Assembly (NCBI GenBank): GCA_902805655.1
Contig: CADCTF010000127.1
Span: forward strand, 28,542 to 92,541
Source: an uncultured Acidimicrobiales bacterium
GTDB lineage: Bacteria; Actinomycetota; Acidimicrobiia; Acidimicrobiales; CADCTF01
DNA: 64,000 nucleotides
Reading direction: 5' to 3'
Shown here: piece by piece, positions 34,462-42,384 of the stretch
How positions within the stretch are numbered: the first letter of the stretch is position 1
Layout: every line of letters starts with the position of its first letter
Position numbers and translations under genes: made by a program
Notes under the pieces: model-generated
Seen by the model: only the letters and a program-made list of their open reading frames with translations
What the model was told of the DNA's origin: nothing
The model's database searches: none

Positions 34462-35025
34462 ATGGCTACGAACACGAGCAGTCGCCTCGACTCGGAGTTC
34501 CACACCCCCGGAAACTGTACGGCGTGCGGGTATCAGCCCCAGACCGTGTCGCCTTCGGACGCCGTCGTGGCGCTCCGGTCGTTTCCGAGGCGGTTCCGCG
34601 CCGCACTCGCCATCCACCTCGACGACCCGGACCCGTCCGGCACGCTGACGTCGGCGCCCTACCCCGGCGGGTGGTCGGCCCTGGAGCACGCCGGCCACGT
34701 CCGCGACATCCTGCATGCCCTCGACCTGCGGCTGCACCGGGTGCTCCGCGAGGACACGCCCACGCTGCCGGAGACGCCCCAGACGCCGCCTGGCGGCGCC
34801 AACGAGCAGGGCCCCGAGGTGGTGCTGGCCGCGCTCACCGTCAACGCCGAGCAGCTGGCCCGCACCGTCTCGGCCGTCCCCGGCTCCGACTGGCTCCGGC
34901 GGGCTCGCAGGGGCGGGCAGGACGTCACCGTGCTCGAGCTGGCCCGGGAGGCGGTGCACGAGGGTGTTCACCACCTCAAGGCGCTGCAGCAGGTGCTCGA
35001 CCACGTGCGCCACACCGGCGTCTGA
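34462..35025 (+). CDS. DinB-like four-helix-bundle protein
   Basis: 187 aa. The N-terminal segment CTACGYQP is a possible metal knuckle. GGWSALEHAGHVRDILHALDLRLHRVL and LAREAVHEGVHHLKALQQVLDHV supply the spaced His residues of the DinB/YfiT metal-binding bundle. Members include mycothiol- or bacillithiol-dependent S-transferases, but substrate and thiol cannot be assigned. It is divergent from the SRAP gene, and its 3' end faces the helR-like gene. Confidence 0.75.
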   Translation: MATNTSSRLDSEFHTPGNCTACGYQPQTVSPSDAVVALRSFPRRFRAALAIHLDDPDPSGTLTSAPYPGGWSALEHAGHVRDILHALDLRLHRVLREDTPTLPETPQTPPGGANEQGPEVVLAALTVNAEQLARTVSAVPGSDWLRRARRGGQDVTVLELAREAVHEGVHHLKALQQVLDHVRHTGV

Positions 35026-35044
35026 GGTCGCTCCGGAAGGTCTC

Positions 35045-37201
35045 CTACGGCCTCTCGCCGGGCGGCGGATCTTGGCCGGCCGAGGTCAGCTCGAGCACCT
35101 CGGGCAAGGGCTCGGTGTGCACCACCACGAGTCGCTTGGTCGCCCGGGTCAGCGCGACGTAGAGGGCGCGAAGGCCCTGGGCTGACTCCGCGGCCACCGC
35201 GGCCGGCTCGACCAGCACGACACCGTCGAACTCGAGGCCCTTCACCGCAGCCACCCCGATCACCGACACCGGCGCCTCGAGCCGCACCTCGGTGGCCGCA
35301 CCCACCGCCTCGGTGAGAAGCCCCACCAGCGAAGCCGGCGCGATGACGGCCACGGTGCCGCCGATCTCCTCCTGCAGGGCAACCGCCTCGGCCCGGCTCG
35401 TCTCGGCCAGCTCTCTCGGGTCGGCGGCCAGGCGCACATCGGGAGCCCGGCCGCCCGAGCGCACCGACGTGGGCGGCCGCAGATGGGGCGCCGCCGCGGC
35501 CAGCACGCGGTTGGCGACCTCCATGATCTCGAGCGGGGTGCGGTAGTTGACGGTGAGCTCCACCAGCCGTGACGGCTTGCGCGCCGGCAGGTGGCTCAGC
35601 ACGTCGTCCCAGCTGTCGGGCGAGCGGGGGCCCGTCGCCTGGCCGATGTCGCCGACGATGGTCATCGAGCCGGCGAGCGAGCGCCGCGCCACCATGCGGA
35701 GCTGCATGGGGGTGAGGTCCTGCGCTTCGTCGACCACCACGTGCCCGAAGGTGCGGATGAGCGGCGGGTCGTCGGGCCGGCGGCGACGTCGAGGACCGAG
35801 CAGCACCGACGCCTCGTCGAGCAGGGCCACGTCGGCCACGGTCCAGCTGATGGCTTCCAGCGACTCCGACCGGCTGCGCCGCAACGCCTTGCGCTCCGCT
35901 TCGTCGAGCCAGCGGCGCCCGGCGAGCTCGATCAGGGCACGGGCGCCGTAGAGGTCGTGCAGCAGCTCCTCGGGCAGCAGGAGCGGCCACATCCGATCGA
36001 GGGCGAGGCGGACCTCCGGAAGGTGACGCACGTCCTCGGCGAAGTCCTCGAAGTCCATCTCGGCCGGAGACTCCCGTAGGCCGGTGCGCGCGGCCCGATC
36101 AGACGCGAGCTCGAGCTGTTCGAAGAGCCGGCGGAGCACCAGCCCCTCCACCTGCCGGCGGCGGGCGTTGTGGGGCCCCGGCCGGCGCTTGACCGACTGC
36201 ACGATGTCGGCCGAGGCGGCCGCGCTGAGGCGCAGGCTGTAAGCGCCGTAGGGCACGCGCAGGTCGGCGCGGAGCCCCCGTTGGCGGTCTTGCACCGCTC
36301 GAGCCACCACCTTGGCCATGCGGACGTCACCCTTCACCCGGGCGGCGAGCGGACGATCCACGCCGACCGGCCGGTGCTGCTGGTACAGGCCCGAGATGGT
36401 GGACAGCGTCACGCCCGTCTCACCCAGCGACGGGAGGACGTGCTCGATGTAGCGGAGGAACAACGGGTTGGGCCCGATGACCAGCACTCCCTGGCGCTCC
36501 AGCGGGAAGCGGTGCGTGTAGAGCAGATACGCAGCCCGGTGGAGCGCCACGGCTGTCTTGCCCGTGCCCGGACCACCCTGCACCACCAGCACGCCGGGGA
36601 GCGGGGCGCGGATGATGTCGTCCTGCTCGGCCTGGATCGTGGCGACGATGTCGCGCATGGTTCCCGACCGGCTGCGCTCGAGCGCGGCCAGCAGGGCGCT
36701 CTCGCCCACCAGATCCGACTGCTCGGCGGCATCGATGTCGAGGATCTCGTCCTCGATGCCGATGATGCGGGCGCCCTCGGTGACGAAGTGGCGGCGGCGC
36801 ACCAGACCCATGGGAACGCGCCCGGTGGCGCGGTAGAAGGGCTCGGCCACCGGAGCCCGCCAGTCGACGACGAGCGGCTCCTGGTCGTCGTCGGACACCG
36901 CCAGGCGGCCGATGTGGAACGCATCACCGCTGAGCTGGTCGACCCGGCCGAACACGAGGGCCTCGCTGCCGAGCTTGAGCTGCTCCTCCCGGGCCAGGCT
37001 GGAGCGCACGATGACGTCGCGCTCCTCGCGGGCCTGGTGGGTGCCGCCCCGGCCGTTGGCCAGCACCTCCTGACGGCGGGCGGCAGCGGCGGCACGCATT
37101 GCCTCGACACGGGCGTACGCCCGGTCGATGTGGGCCTGCTCGCTCTGGATGTCGGGATGAGCCGCCATTTGAGGGAAGCCGACTCTACCCGACGGGTTCA
37201 T
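35045..37201 (-). CDS. HelD/HelR-type RNA polymerase-associated UvrD-like ATPase
   Basis: 718 aa from ATG 37201, which has GAGGG four bases upstream; ATG 37168 is an alternative. An N-terminal coiled coil (SEQAHIDRAYARVEAMRAAA) leads to a superfamily-1 ATPase with Walker A GGPGTGKTAVALHRAAYLLY, Walker B HVVVDEAQDLTPMQ, motif IV-like LVELTVNYRT, and a C-terminal VKGLEFDGVVLVEPA and LYVALTRATKRLVVV. The N-terminal arm and absence of nuclease motifs match HelD/HelR proteins, which insert into RNA polymerase and release it from DNA. Actinobacterial HelR also rescues polymerase from rifamycin. It is divergent from hemE. Confidence 0.85.
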   Translation of the reverse strand: MNPSGRVGFPQMAAHPDIQSEQAHIDRAYARVEAMRAAAAARRQEVLANGRGGTHQAREERDVIVRSSLAREEQLKLGSEALVFGRVDQLSGDAFHIGRLAVSDDDQEPLVVDWRAPVAEPFYRATGRVPMGLVRRRHFVTEGARIIGIEDEILDIDAAEQSDLVGESALLAALERSRSGTMRDIVATIQAEQDDIIRAPLPGVLVVQGGPGTGKTAVALHRAAYLLYTHRFPLERQGVLVIGPNPLFLRYIEHVLPSLGETGVTLSTISGLYQQHRPVGVDRPLAARVKGDVRMAKVVARAVQDRQRGLRADLRVPYGAYSLRLSAAASADIVQSVKRRPGPHNARRRQVEGLVLRRLFEQLELASDRAARTGLRESPAEMDFEDFAEDVRHLPEVRLALDRMWPLLLPEELLHDLYGARALIELAGRRWLDEAERKALRRSRSESLEAISWTVADVALLDEASVLLGPRRRRRPDDPPLIRTFGHVVVDEAQDLTPMQLRMVARRSLAGSMTIVGDIGQATGPRSPDSWDDVLSHLPARKPSRLVELTVNYRTPLEIMEVANRVLAAAAPHLRPPTSVRSGGRAPDVRLAADPRELAETSRAEAVALQEEIGGTVAVIAPASLVGLLTEAVGAATEVRLEAPVSVIGVAAVKGLEFDGVVLVEPAAVAAESAQGLRALYVALTRATKRLVVVHTEPLPEVLELTSAGQDPPPGERP

Positions 37202-37288
37202 GGGGCCCTCGCCGGGGCTCGGTCCATCGCGGCAGGTCAGGGCGCGTCGCGATGGGCACTGACTCGTGGCACCGGCCACAATCGTCCC

Positions 37289-38341
37289 GTGCCCGACCTC
37301 GAGAACAGCCGTTTCCTCCGGGCCTGCCGGCAGCTGCCGGTGGACGCGACTCCCGTGTGGTTCATGCGCCAGGCCGGGCGCTCGCTGCCCGAGTACAAGG
37401 CGCTCAAGGGCACGACCAACATCCTCGACGCCATCGCCGAGCCCGAGCTGGCCGCCGAGATCACGCTGCAGCCGGTGCGCCGCTATGGCGTCGACGCCGC
37501 CATCCTCTACTCCGACATCGTCGTGCCGGTGCAGTCCGTGGGCTTCGGTGTGGAGATCGCCGCCGGGGTCGGCCCGGTCATCGAGCGGCCGTTCACGTCC
37601 GCCGACGACCTCGACCGGCTCCCCGAGTTCGACCCCGCCGAGCACACGCCGTACGTCCTCGAGACCGTTCGCCTGCTGGCCAAGGAGCTGGCCGGCTCCA
37701 CGCCGCTCATCGGCTTCGCCGGGGCCCCGTTCACGGTCGCCAGCTACCTGCTCGAAGGCCGTCCGTCGCGGGACTACGTGCAGACCCGGAAGCTGCTGTG
37801 GTCCGACCCCGGCCTCTTCCACGAGCTGCTCGACCGACTCGCCCAGTACTGCATCGCCTCGCTGCGCGGCCAGGTGGCGGCCGGCGCCTCGGCCATCCAG
37901 GTCTTCGACAGCTGGGCCGGCGCGCTGACCCCGGAGGACTACGCCGAGCACGTGCTGCCGTCCACCCGGAAGATCTTCTCCGCGGTGGCCGATCTGGGCG
38001 TGCCCCGCATCGCGTCGGGTGTCGGCACCAGCGAGCTGCTGGGGCACTGGGCCGACGCCGGTGCCGACGTGGTCAGCGTGGACAGCACCATCACCCTCGA
38101 CGAGGCCCGCCGGCGCACCGGTGGGCGCACGGCCGTGCAGGGCAACCTCGACCCGTGGGCGGTGGCGCTGGCCTCCTGGCCGGTGGTCGAGGCGAAGTCG
38201 CACGCAGTGCTCGCCTCCAACGCCGGCCGGCCCGGCCACATCTTCAACCTGGGCCACGGCGTGCGACCGGAGACGGCCCCCGCCACCCTGCAGCGCGTCG
38301 TCGACCTGGTCCACGCTGCGCCGGTCGGCTCGCATGCCTGA
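37289..38341 (+). CDS. hemE: Uroporphyrinogen decarboxylase
   Basis: 350 aa from GTG 37289. It converts uroporphyrinogen III to coproporphyrinogen III. Signature segments: PVWFMRQAGRSLPEYK with the substrate-binding Arg, LYSDIVVPV with the catalytic Asp, GFAGAPFTVASYLLEG, FDSWAGALTPEDY, and FNLGHGVRPETAP. First gene of a heme run with cpfC and cgoX; its stop overlaps the next start by 8 bp. Confidence 0.95.
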   Translation: MPDLENSRFLRACRQLPVDATPVWFMRQAGRSLPEYKALKGTTNILDAIAEPELAAEITLQPVRRYGVDAAILYSDIVVPVQSVGFGVEIAAGVGPVIERPFTSADDLDRLPEFDPAEHTPYVLETVRLLAKELAGSTPLIGFAGAPFTVASYLLEGRPSRDYVQTRKLLWSDPGLFHELLDRLAQYCIASLRGQVAAGASAIQVFDSWAGALTPEDYAEHVLPSTRKIFSAVADLGVPRIASGVGTSELLGHWADAGADVVSVDSTITLDEARRRTGGRTAVQGNLDPWAVALASWPVVEAKSHAVLASNAGRPGHIFNLGHGVRPETAPATLQRVVDLVHAAPVGSHA

Positions 38342-39278
38342 CGGCCCGGTCGCCCGGCAGCACGTCGGGCAACAGCACGGTGTCCTCGTCATGGCCTACG
38401 GCACGCCCGAGCGCACCGAGGACCTGGAGGCCTACTACACCGACATCCGCCGCGGCCGGCCCCCGACGCCCGAGCAGCTGGCCGACCTCCGCCGCCGATA
38501 CGACGCCATCGGCGGCATCTCCCCCCTCGCGGCCCGCACCCGGGCCCAGGCAGCCGGTCTCCAGCGCGCGCTGGATGAACAGGACCCTGGCCGCTTCCGG
38601 GTGGAGCTCGGGCTCAAGCACGCCGCCCCATCCGTGGAGGACGGTGCCCGAGCCCTGGTGGAGGCCGGCTGCTCAGAGACGACCACGCTGGTGCTCGCTC
38701 CCCACTACTCCGAGCTGTCGGTGCAGCAGTACGTCGATCGCGCCGAGGCGGTCTTCAAGGCGTCGCCCGAGGCCACCGGCAACACCGCGGTCTACAGCTG
38801 GCACCTCGAGGAAGGGCTGATCGAGCTCCTCTCCGAGCGCGTGCTCGAGGCCATGGCCCGCCTGCCTCAGGGGCTCCGGCGGGTGGAGGTGCTCATCACC
38901 GCCCACTCGCTGCCGGCACGGGTGATCGAGATGGGGGACCCGTATCCCAAGCAGCTGGCCGAGACCGGCGAGGCCGTGGCCAAGAAGGCCGGCCTGCGTC
39001 ACTGGCGTCTGGGGTGGCAGAGCGCGGGCCGCACGCCGGAGCCCTGGCTCGGACCCGACATCCTCGAGGTGATCCGAGCGCTGCCGGCCGAAGGGGTCGA
39101 CGGCGTGGTCGTGTGCGCCGCAGGGTTCACCTCCGACCACCTCGAGGTGCTCTACGACGTGGACATCGAGGCGAAGGCGGTTGCGAACGAGGTGGGCATC
39201 GCGCTCGAGCGGACGGCGAGCCTCAACGACGACCCCCGGTTCCTGCAGATGCTGGCCAACGTCGTGCGAGCGGGATGA
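38334..39278 (+). CDS. cpfC: Ferrochelatase, probably coproporphyrin ferrochelatase
   Basis: 314 aa. It inserts iron into the porphyrin ring. GVLVMAYGTPERTEDLEAYYTDIRRGRPPTPEQL is the family start, LGLKHAAPSVEDG follows, ITAHSLPARVIEMGDPYPKQL contains the metal-ligand His, and WQSAGRTPEPWLGPDI then VCAAGFTSDHLEVLYDVDIEA carries the catalytic Glu. In actinobacteria this enzyme usually works on coproporphyrin III before decarboxylation by ChdC, which is not in this window. Also annotated hemH. Coupled to hemE by an 8-bp overlap. Confidence 0.92.
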   Translation: MPDGPVARQHVGQQHGVLVMAYGTPERTEDLEAYYTDIRRGRPPTPEQLADLRRRYDAIGGISPLAARTRAQAAGLQRALDEQDPGRFRVELGLKHAAPSVEDGARALVEAGCSETTTLVLAPHYSELSVQQYVDRAEAVFKASPEATGNTAVYSWHLEEGLIELLSERVLEAMARLPQGLRRVEVLITAHSLPARVIEMGDPYPKQLAETGEAVAKKAGLRHWRLGWQSAGRTPEPWLGPDILEVIRALPAEGVDGVVVCAAGFTSDHLEVLYDVDIEAKAVANEVGIALERTASLNDDPRFLQMLANVVRAG

Positions 39279-39285
39279 CCGCCTG

Positions 39286-40644
39286 ATGCGAGCCGTGGTC
39301 GTGGGCGGGGGCATCACCGGGCTGGCAGCTGCCCACCGCCTGGTGCAGGGCGGTCACCAGGTCACGCTGGTCGAGTCCTCGAACCGACTGGGCGGCAAGA
39401 TCCGCACGTCGAGGTTCGCCGGGCGTCCGGTGGAAGAGGGGCCCGACGCCTTCCTGGCCCGGGTGCCGGCGGTGGCGGCCCTGACTCGTGAGGTCGGCCT
39501 GGGAGGCGACCTCGTCTCCCCTGCGGCCGGCTCGGCCTACCTCTGGACGGACGGAGCGCTCAAGCCGCTTCCGACCGGGCTGGTGCTCGGAGTGCCCGTC
39601 GACTTCGAACCCCTGGCCGCAGCCGGCATCCTCTCCGAAGCCGGGCTGGCTCGCGCCCGGCAGGAGCCCGACCTGCCCGGTGAGCCGATCACCTCCGACG
39701 TGAGCATCGGAGAGCTCATCGCCCGGCGCTTCGGGCCCGAGCTGCAGGAACGGCTCGTCGACCCTCTGCTCGGGGGCATCAACGCCGGACGCACCGAAGA
39801 GCTCAGCATCGACGTTGGGGCCGCCCAGCTCGCGGCGGTGGCCCGGCGCCACGGCAGCCTGGTGGCCGGACTGCGAGCCCAACGGGAGGCGGCGCCGCCT
39901 CCGAGCGGCGAGCCGGTGTTCTGGTCGGTGCGGGGCGGCCTGCAGCGCCTCGTCGACGCGCTGGCCACCTCGCTGGTGGAAGCCGGTGTCGAGGTCCGTT
40001 GCGGCGCAGCGGTCGAGTCCGTCGACTCCGTCCCGGCCGTGCACCTGGCCGGTGGCGTGACGATCGAGGCCGACGCGGTGATCATCACCGTCCCCGCCTT
40101 CGCCGCGGCACCGATGCTGCGCGACCTGAGCGCGGAGGTAGCCCGCGCCCTGGACGCCATCGACTACTCGTCGGTCGCACTGGTGACACTTGCCTACCGG
40201 CGGGACGCGGTGCGGACCTCCCTGGACGGCAGCGGGTTCCTCGTCCCCCGGCCCGACGGCCGGCTGCTCACGGCCTGCTCTGTCTTCTCGAACAAGTGGA
40301 AGGACCTGGCGGATCCGGACACGGTGCTGCTGCGGGCGTCGGCCGGCCGCTGGAAGGACGGGCGCGCGCTGGACATGGACGACGCCGACCTGGTGGCTGC
40401 GGTCCACGGCGAGCTGGACGAAGCGCTCGGGCTGGCGGAGGGACCGACGGAGGTCCGGGTCAGCCGGTGGGTCCGCTCGTTCCCGCAGTTCTGGCCGGGC
40501 CACCTCGAGCGCGTCGCCCACCTGGAGTCGACGCTGGCGCGGGTCGCCCCACGCGTGGCCCTGGCCGGCGCGGCTCTTCGGGGCGTCGGCATCCCCGCAT
40601 GCGTCACCGGTGCGCAGTCCGCGGCTGAGCACGTCACGGCCTGA
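39286..40644 (+). CDS. cgoX: Coproporphyrinogen/protoporphyrinogen oxidase, HemY type
   Basis: 452 aa FAD flavoprotein. FAD motif AVVVGGGITGLAAAHRLV, VESSNRLGGKIRTSRFAG and EEGPDAFLAR; substrate-domain LVDPLLGGINAGRTEELSID; C-terminal VALAGAALRGVGIPACVTGAQ closing the FAD site. It oxidises the porphyrinogen to the porphyrin; Gram-positive members act on coproporphyrinogen III (CgoX). It begins 7 bp after cpfC. The sequence order hemE-cpfC-cgoX is chemically out of step with the pathway (cgoX acts before cpfC). Confidence 0.92.
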   Translation: MRAVVVGGGITGLAAAHRLVQGGHQVTLVESSNRLGGKIRTSRFAGRPVEEGPDAFLARVPAVAALTREVGLGGDLVSPAAGSAYLWTDGALKPLPTGLVLGVPVDFEPLAAAGILSEAGLARARQEPDLPGEPITSDVSIGELIARRFGPELQERLVDPLLGGINAGRTEELSIDVGAAQLAAVARRHGSLVAGLRAQREAAPPPSGEPVFWSVRGGLQRLVDALATSLVEAGVEVRCGAAVESVDSVPAVHLAGGVTIEADAVIITVPAFAAAPMLRDLSAEVARALDAIDYSSVALVTLAYRRDAVRTSLDGSGFLVPRPDGRLLTACSVFSNKWKDLADPDTVLLRASAGRWKDGRALDMDDADLVAAVHGELDEALGLAEGPTEVRVSRWVRSFPQFWPGHLERVAHLESTLARVAPRVALAGAALRGVGIPACVTGAQSAAEHVTA

Positions 40645-40645
40645 G

Positions 40646-41635
40646 GTGGCCGAGGCCGGTCGGCTGCCGCAAGGCGTGGTGCCCATGCTCGCCACCTCGG
40701 GGGAGCTGCCGCCGGACGAGGACGGCTGGGCGTTCGAGATCAAGTGGGACGGTGTGCGGGCGCTGGCCTACGTCGAGGACGGGGCGGTGCACCTCGAGAG
40801 CCGCAACCTCAATGACATCACGCCCCGGTACCCCGAGGTCACCGGCATCGGGGGCACCCTGGCCGGTCGGGCCGCCCTGCTCGACGGCGAGGTGGTGGCC
40901 TTCGACGAGAGCGGTCGACCGAGCTTCGGCCGGCTCCAGGGCCGCATGCACCTCGCCGGCGAACGGGCGGTGAGCGGGAGGATGGCCACCGCCCCGGTGC
41001 TGTACCTCATCTTCGACATCCTCCACCTGGACGACACGTCGTTGCTCGACCAGCCCTGGACCGCCCGCCGGGCCGTGCTCGAGAGCCTCGAGCTGGACGG
41101 TGCTGCCGGGGGGAGCTGGCGCGTGCCCGCTGCGCACCTCGCCGACGGCGCCGCGCTGCACGCGGCGACCAAGAGCCAAGGGCTCGAAGGCATCCTCGCC
41201 AAGCGGCAGAGCTCGCTCTACCTGCCCGGGCGGCGAACGCGCGACTGGCTGAAGGTGAAGAACGTGTGCCGGCAGGAGTTCGTGATCGGCGGCTGGCTTC
41301 CCGGTGCAGGAAACCGCCTGAACCGCATCGGCGCGCTGCTGGCCGGGGTCTACGACGGCGACGACCTCCGCTTCTGCGGCAAGGTGGGCACGGGCTTCAC
41401 CGACAAGGAGCTGGTGGCGCTCAGCTCACGACTCGCCCCGCTGAGCCGGAGCGACAGCCCGTTCGCCGACCACGTGGCCTATCGCGCCGCGCGCTTCGTG
41501 GAGCCGGTACTCGTGGCCGACGTCGACTTCACCGAGTGGACCTCGGGCGGCACCCTGAGACACCCGTCCTACAAGGGTCTCCGGGACGACAAGGCAGCTT
41601 CCGAAGTCGTGCGCGAGCCGACGCCGGGGACCTGA
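40646..41635 (+). CDS. ATP-dependent DNA ligase (LigD-ligase/LigC-like)
   Basis: 329 aa from GTG 40646, one base after the cgoX stop, hence probably coupled. Adenylation motif I FEIKWDGVRALAYV (Lys in KWDG), SRNLNDITPRYPEV as motif Ia, DGEVVAFDESGRPSFGRLQ as motif III, LEGILAKRQSSLY as motif IV and RDWLKVKN as motif V, followed by an OB domain (EFVIGGWLPGAGNRLN to GTLRHPSYKGLRDD). It lacks polymerase and phosphoesterase domains, so it is a stand-alone ligase resembling the LigD ligase domain or mycobacterial LigC used in end joining or base-excision repair. No Ku gene is in the window. Confidence 0.88.
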   Translation: MAEAGRLPQGVVPMLATSGELPPDEDGWAFEIKWDGVRALAYVEDGAVHLESRNLNDITPRYPEVTGIGGTLAGRAALLDGEVVAFDESGRPSFGRLQGRMHLAGERAVSGRMATAPVLYLIFDILHLDDTSLLDQPWTARRAVLESLELDGAAGGSWRVPAAHLADGAALHAATKSQGLEGILAKRQSSLYLPGRRTRDWLKVKNVCRQEFVIGGWLPGAGNRLNRIGALLAGVYDGDDLRFCGKVGTGFTDKELVALSSRLAPLSRSDSPFADHVAYRAARFVEPVLVADVDFTEWTSGGTLRHPSYKGLRDDKAASEVVREPTPGT

Positions 41636-41650
41636 CGTGGTCGCCCGCTC

Positions 41651-42322
41651 TCACTCGACCAGATCCGCGGCGGCGGCCGGGAAGGCCGAGAACACGGCGA
41701 CGTAGGGAGTGGCGTCGCCCTCCCACGCGAAGCTGCGCACCTGCTCGAGGCTGCGCCGGCCGACGAGCGCCCGCATCAGATCGAACCGCTCGGCCGTGAC
41801 GGTGGCGGCGGGGTCGCCCTCGCCCACCAGCCACTCGTCCTCACCGGCCCGCAGCCGCAACGCCGGCAGCGTCGCCCGTCGTACGCGGCCTCCCAGCGCG
41901 GCGACCAGCATCTGCAGCGCGAAGTCGACGCCGGCCGACGTGCGGGCGCCAGGCATGGCGATGGCTCCGCGAGCGTCGTGCTCGTGGGTGACGACGTCGA
42001 CCACCAGCGGCGTGGCCGAGCGCCCCATGGCGAGCATCCGGGCCTCGACCTCGGCGCCGCTCGACGCCCACTCCTGCAGGACCTCCGCCATCGTGCGAGC
42101 TTTGCGGTCCTCCACCTGCCGGGCCGTCCACGGGTCGGTGGCCAGGCCGTCGAGCCTGCCGGCACAGACGTCGGCCGCCACACCGGCCAGGTGCCCGGCC
42201 AGATCCTTGACGCTCCAGCCGGGGCAGGCGGCCACGGGCCGGGCCAGCTGGGGCTCCGTGAGCCGGCCGAAGAGGTCGGCCAGGCGGTGTCGCGTCTCCG
42301 CGTAGATCTCGGCCGCGTCCAC
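41651..42322 (-). CDS. Mycothiol-dependent maleylpyruvate isomerase family protein
   Basis: 223 aa. The N-terminal MDMPI/DinB bundle has ACPGWSVKDLAGHLAGVAADV with the first metal His, and VVDVVTHEHDARGAI with the other two, followed by the SCP2-like C-terminal domain (LRLRAGEDEWLVGEGDPAATVTAERFDLMRALVGRRS). This two-domain layout defines the TIGR03083 group, in which some members use mycothiol as cofactor. The reaction here is unknown. It is convergent with the ligase gene. Confidence 0.85.
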   Translation of the reverse strand: MDAAEIYAETRHRLADLFGRLTEPQLARPVAACPGWSVKDLAGHLAGVAADVCAGRLDGLATDPWTARQVEDRKARTMAEVLQEWASSGAEVEARMLAMGRSATPLVVDVVTHEHDARGAIAMPGARTSAGVDFALQMLVAALGGRVRRATLPALRLRAGEDEWLVGEGDPAATVTAERFDLMRALVGRRSLEQVRSFAWEGDATPYVAVFSAFPAAAADLVE

Positions 42323-42384
42323 TTCCCGAACCTACCGCCGCGTCGCCGGAGCCCCTGGGCGGCTGCGACGATGGCCGTCCGCCC

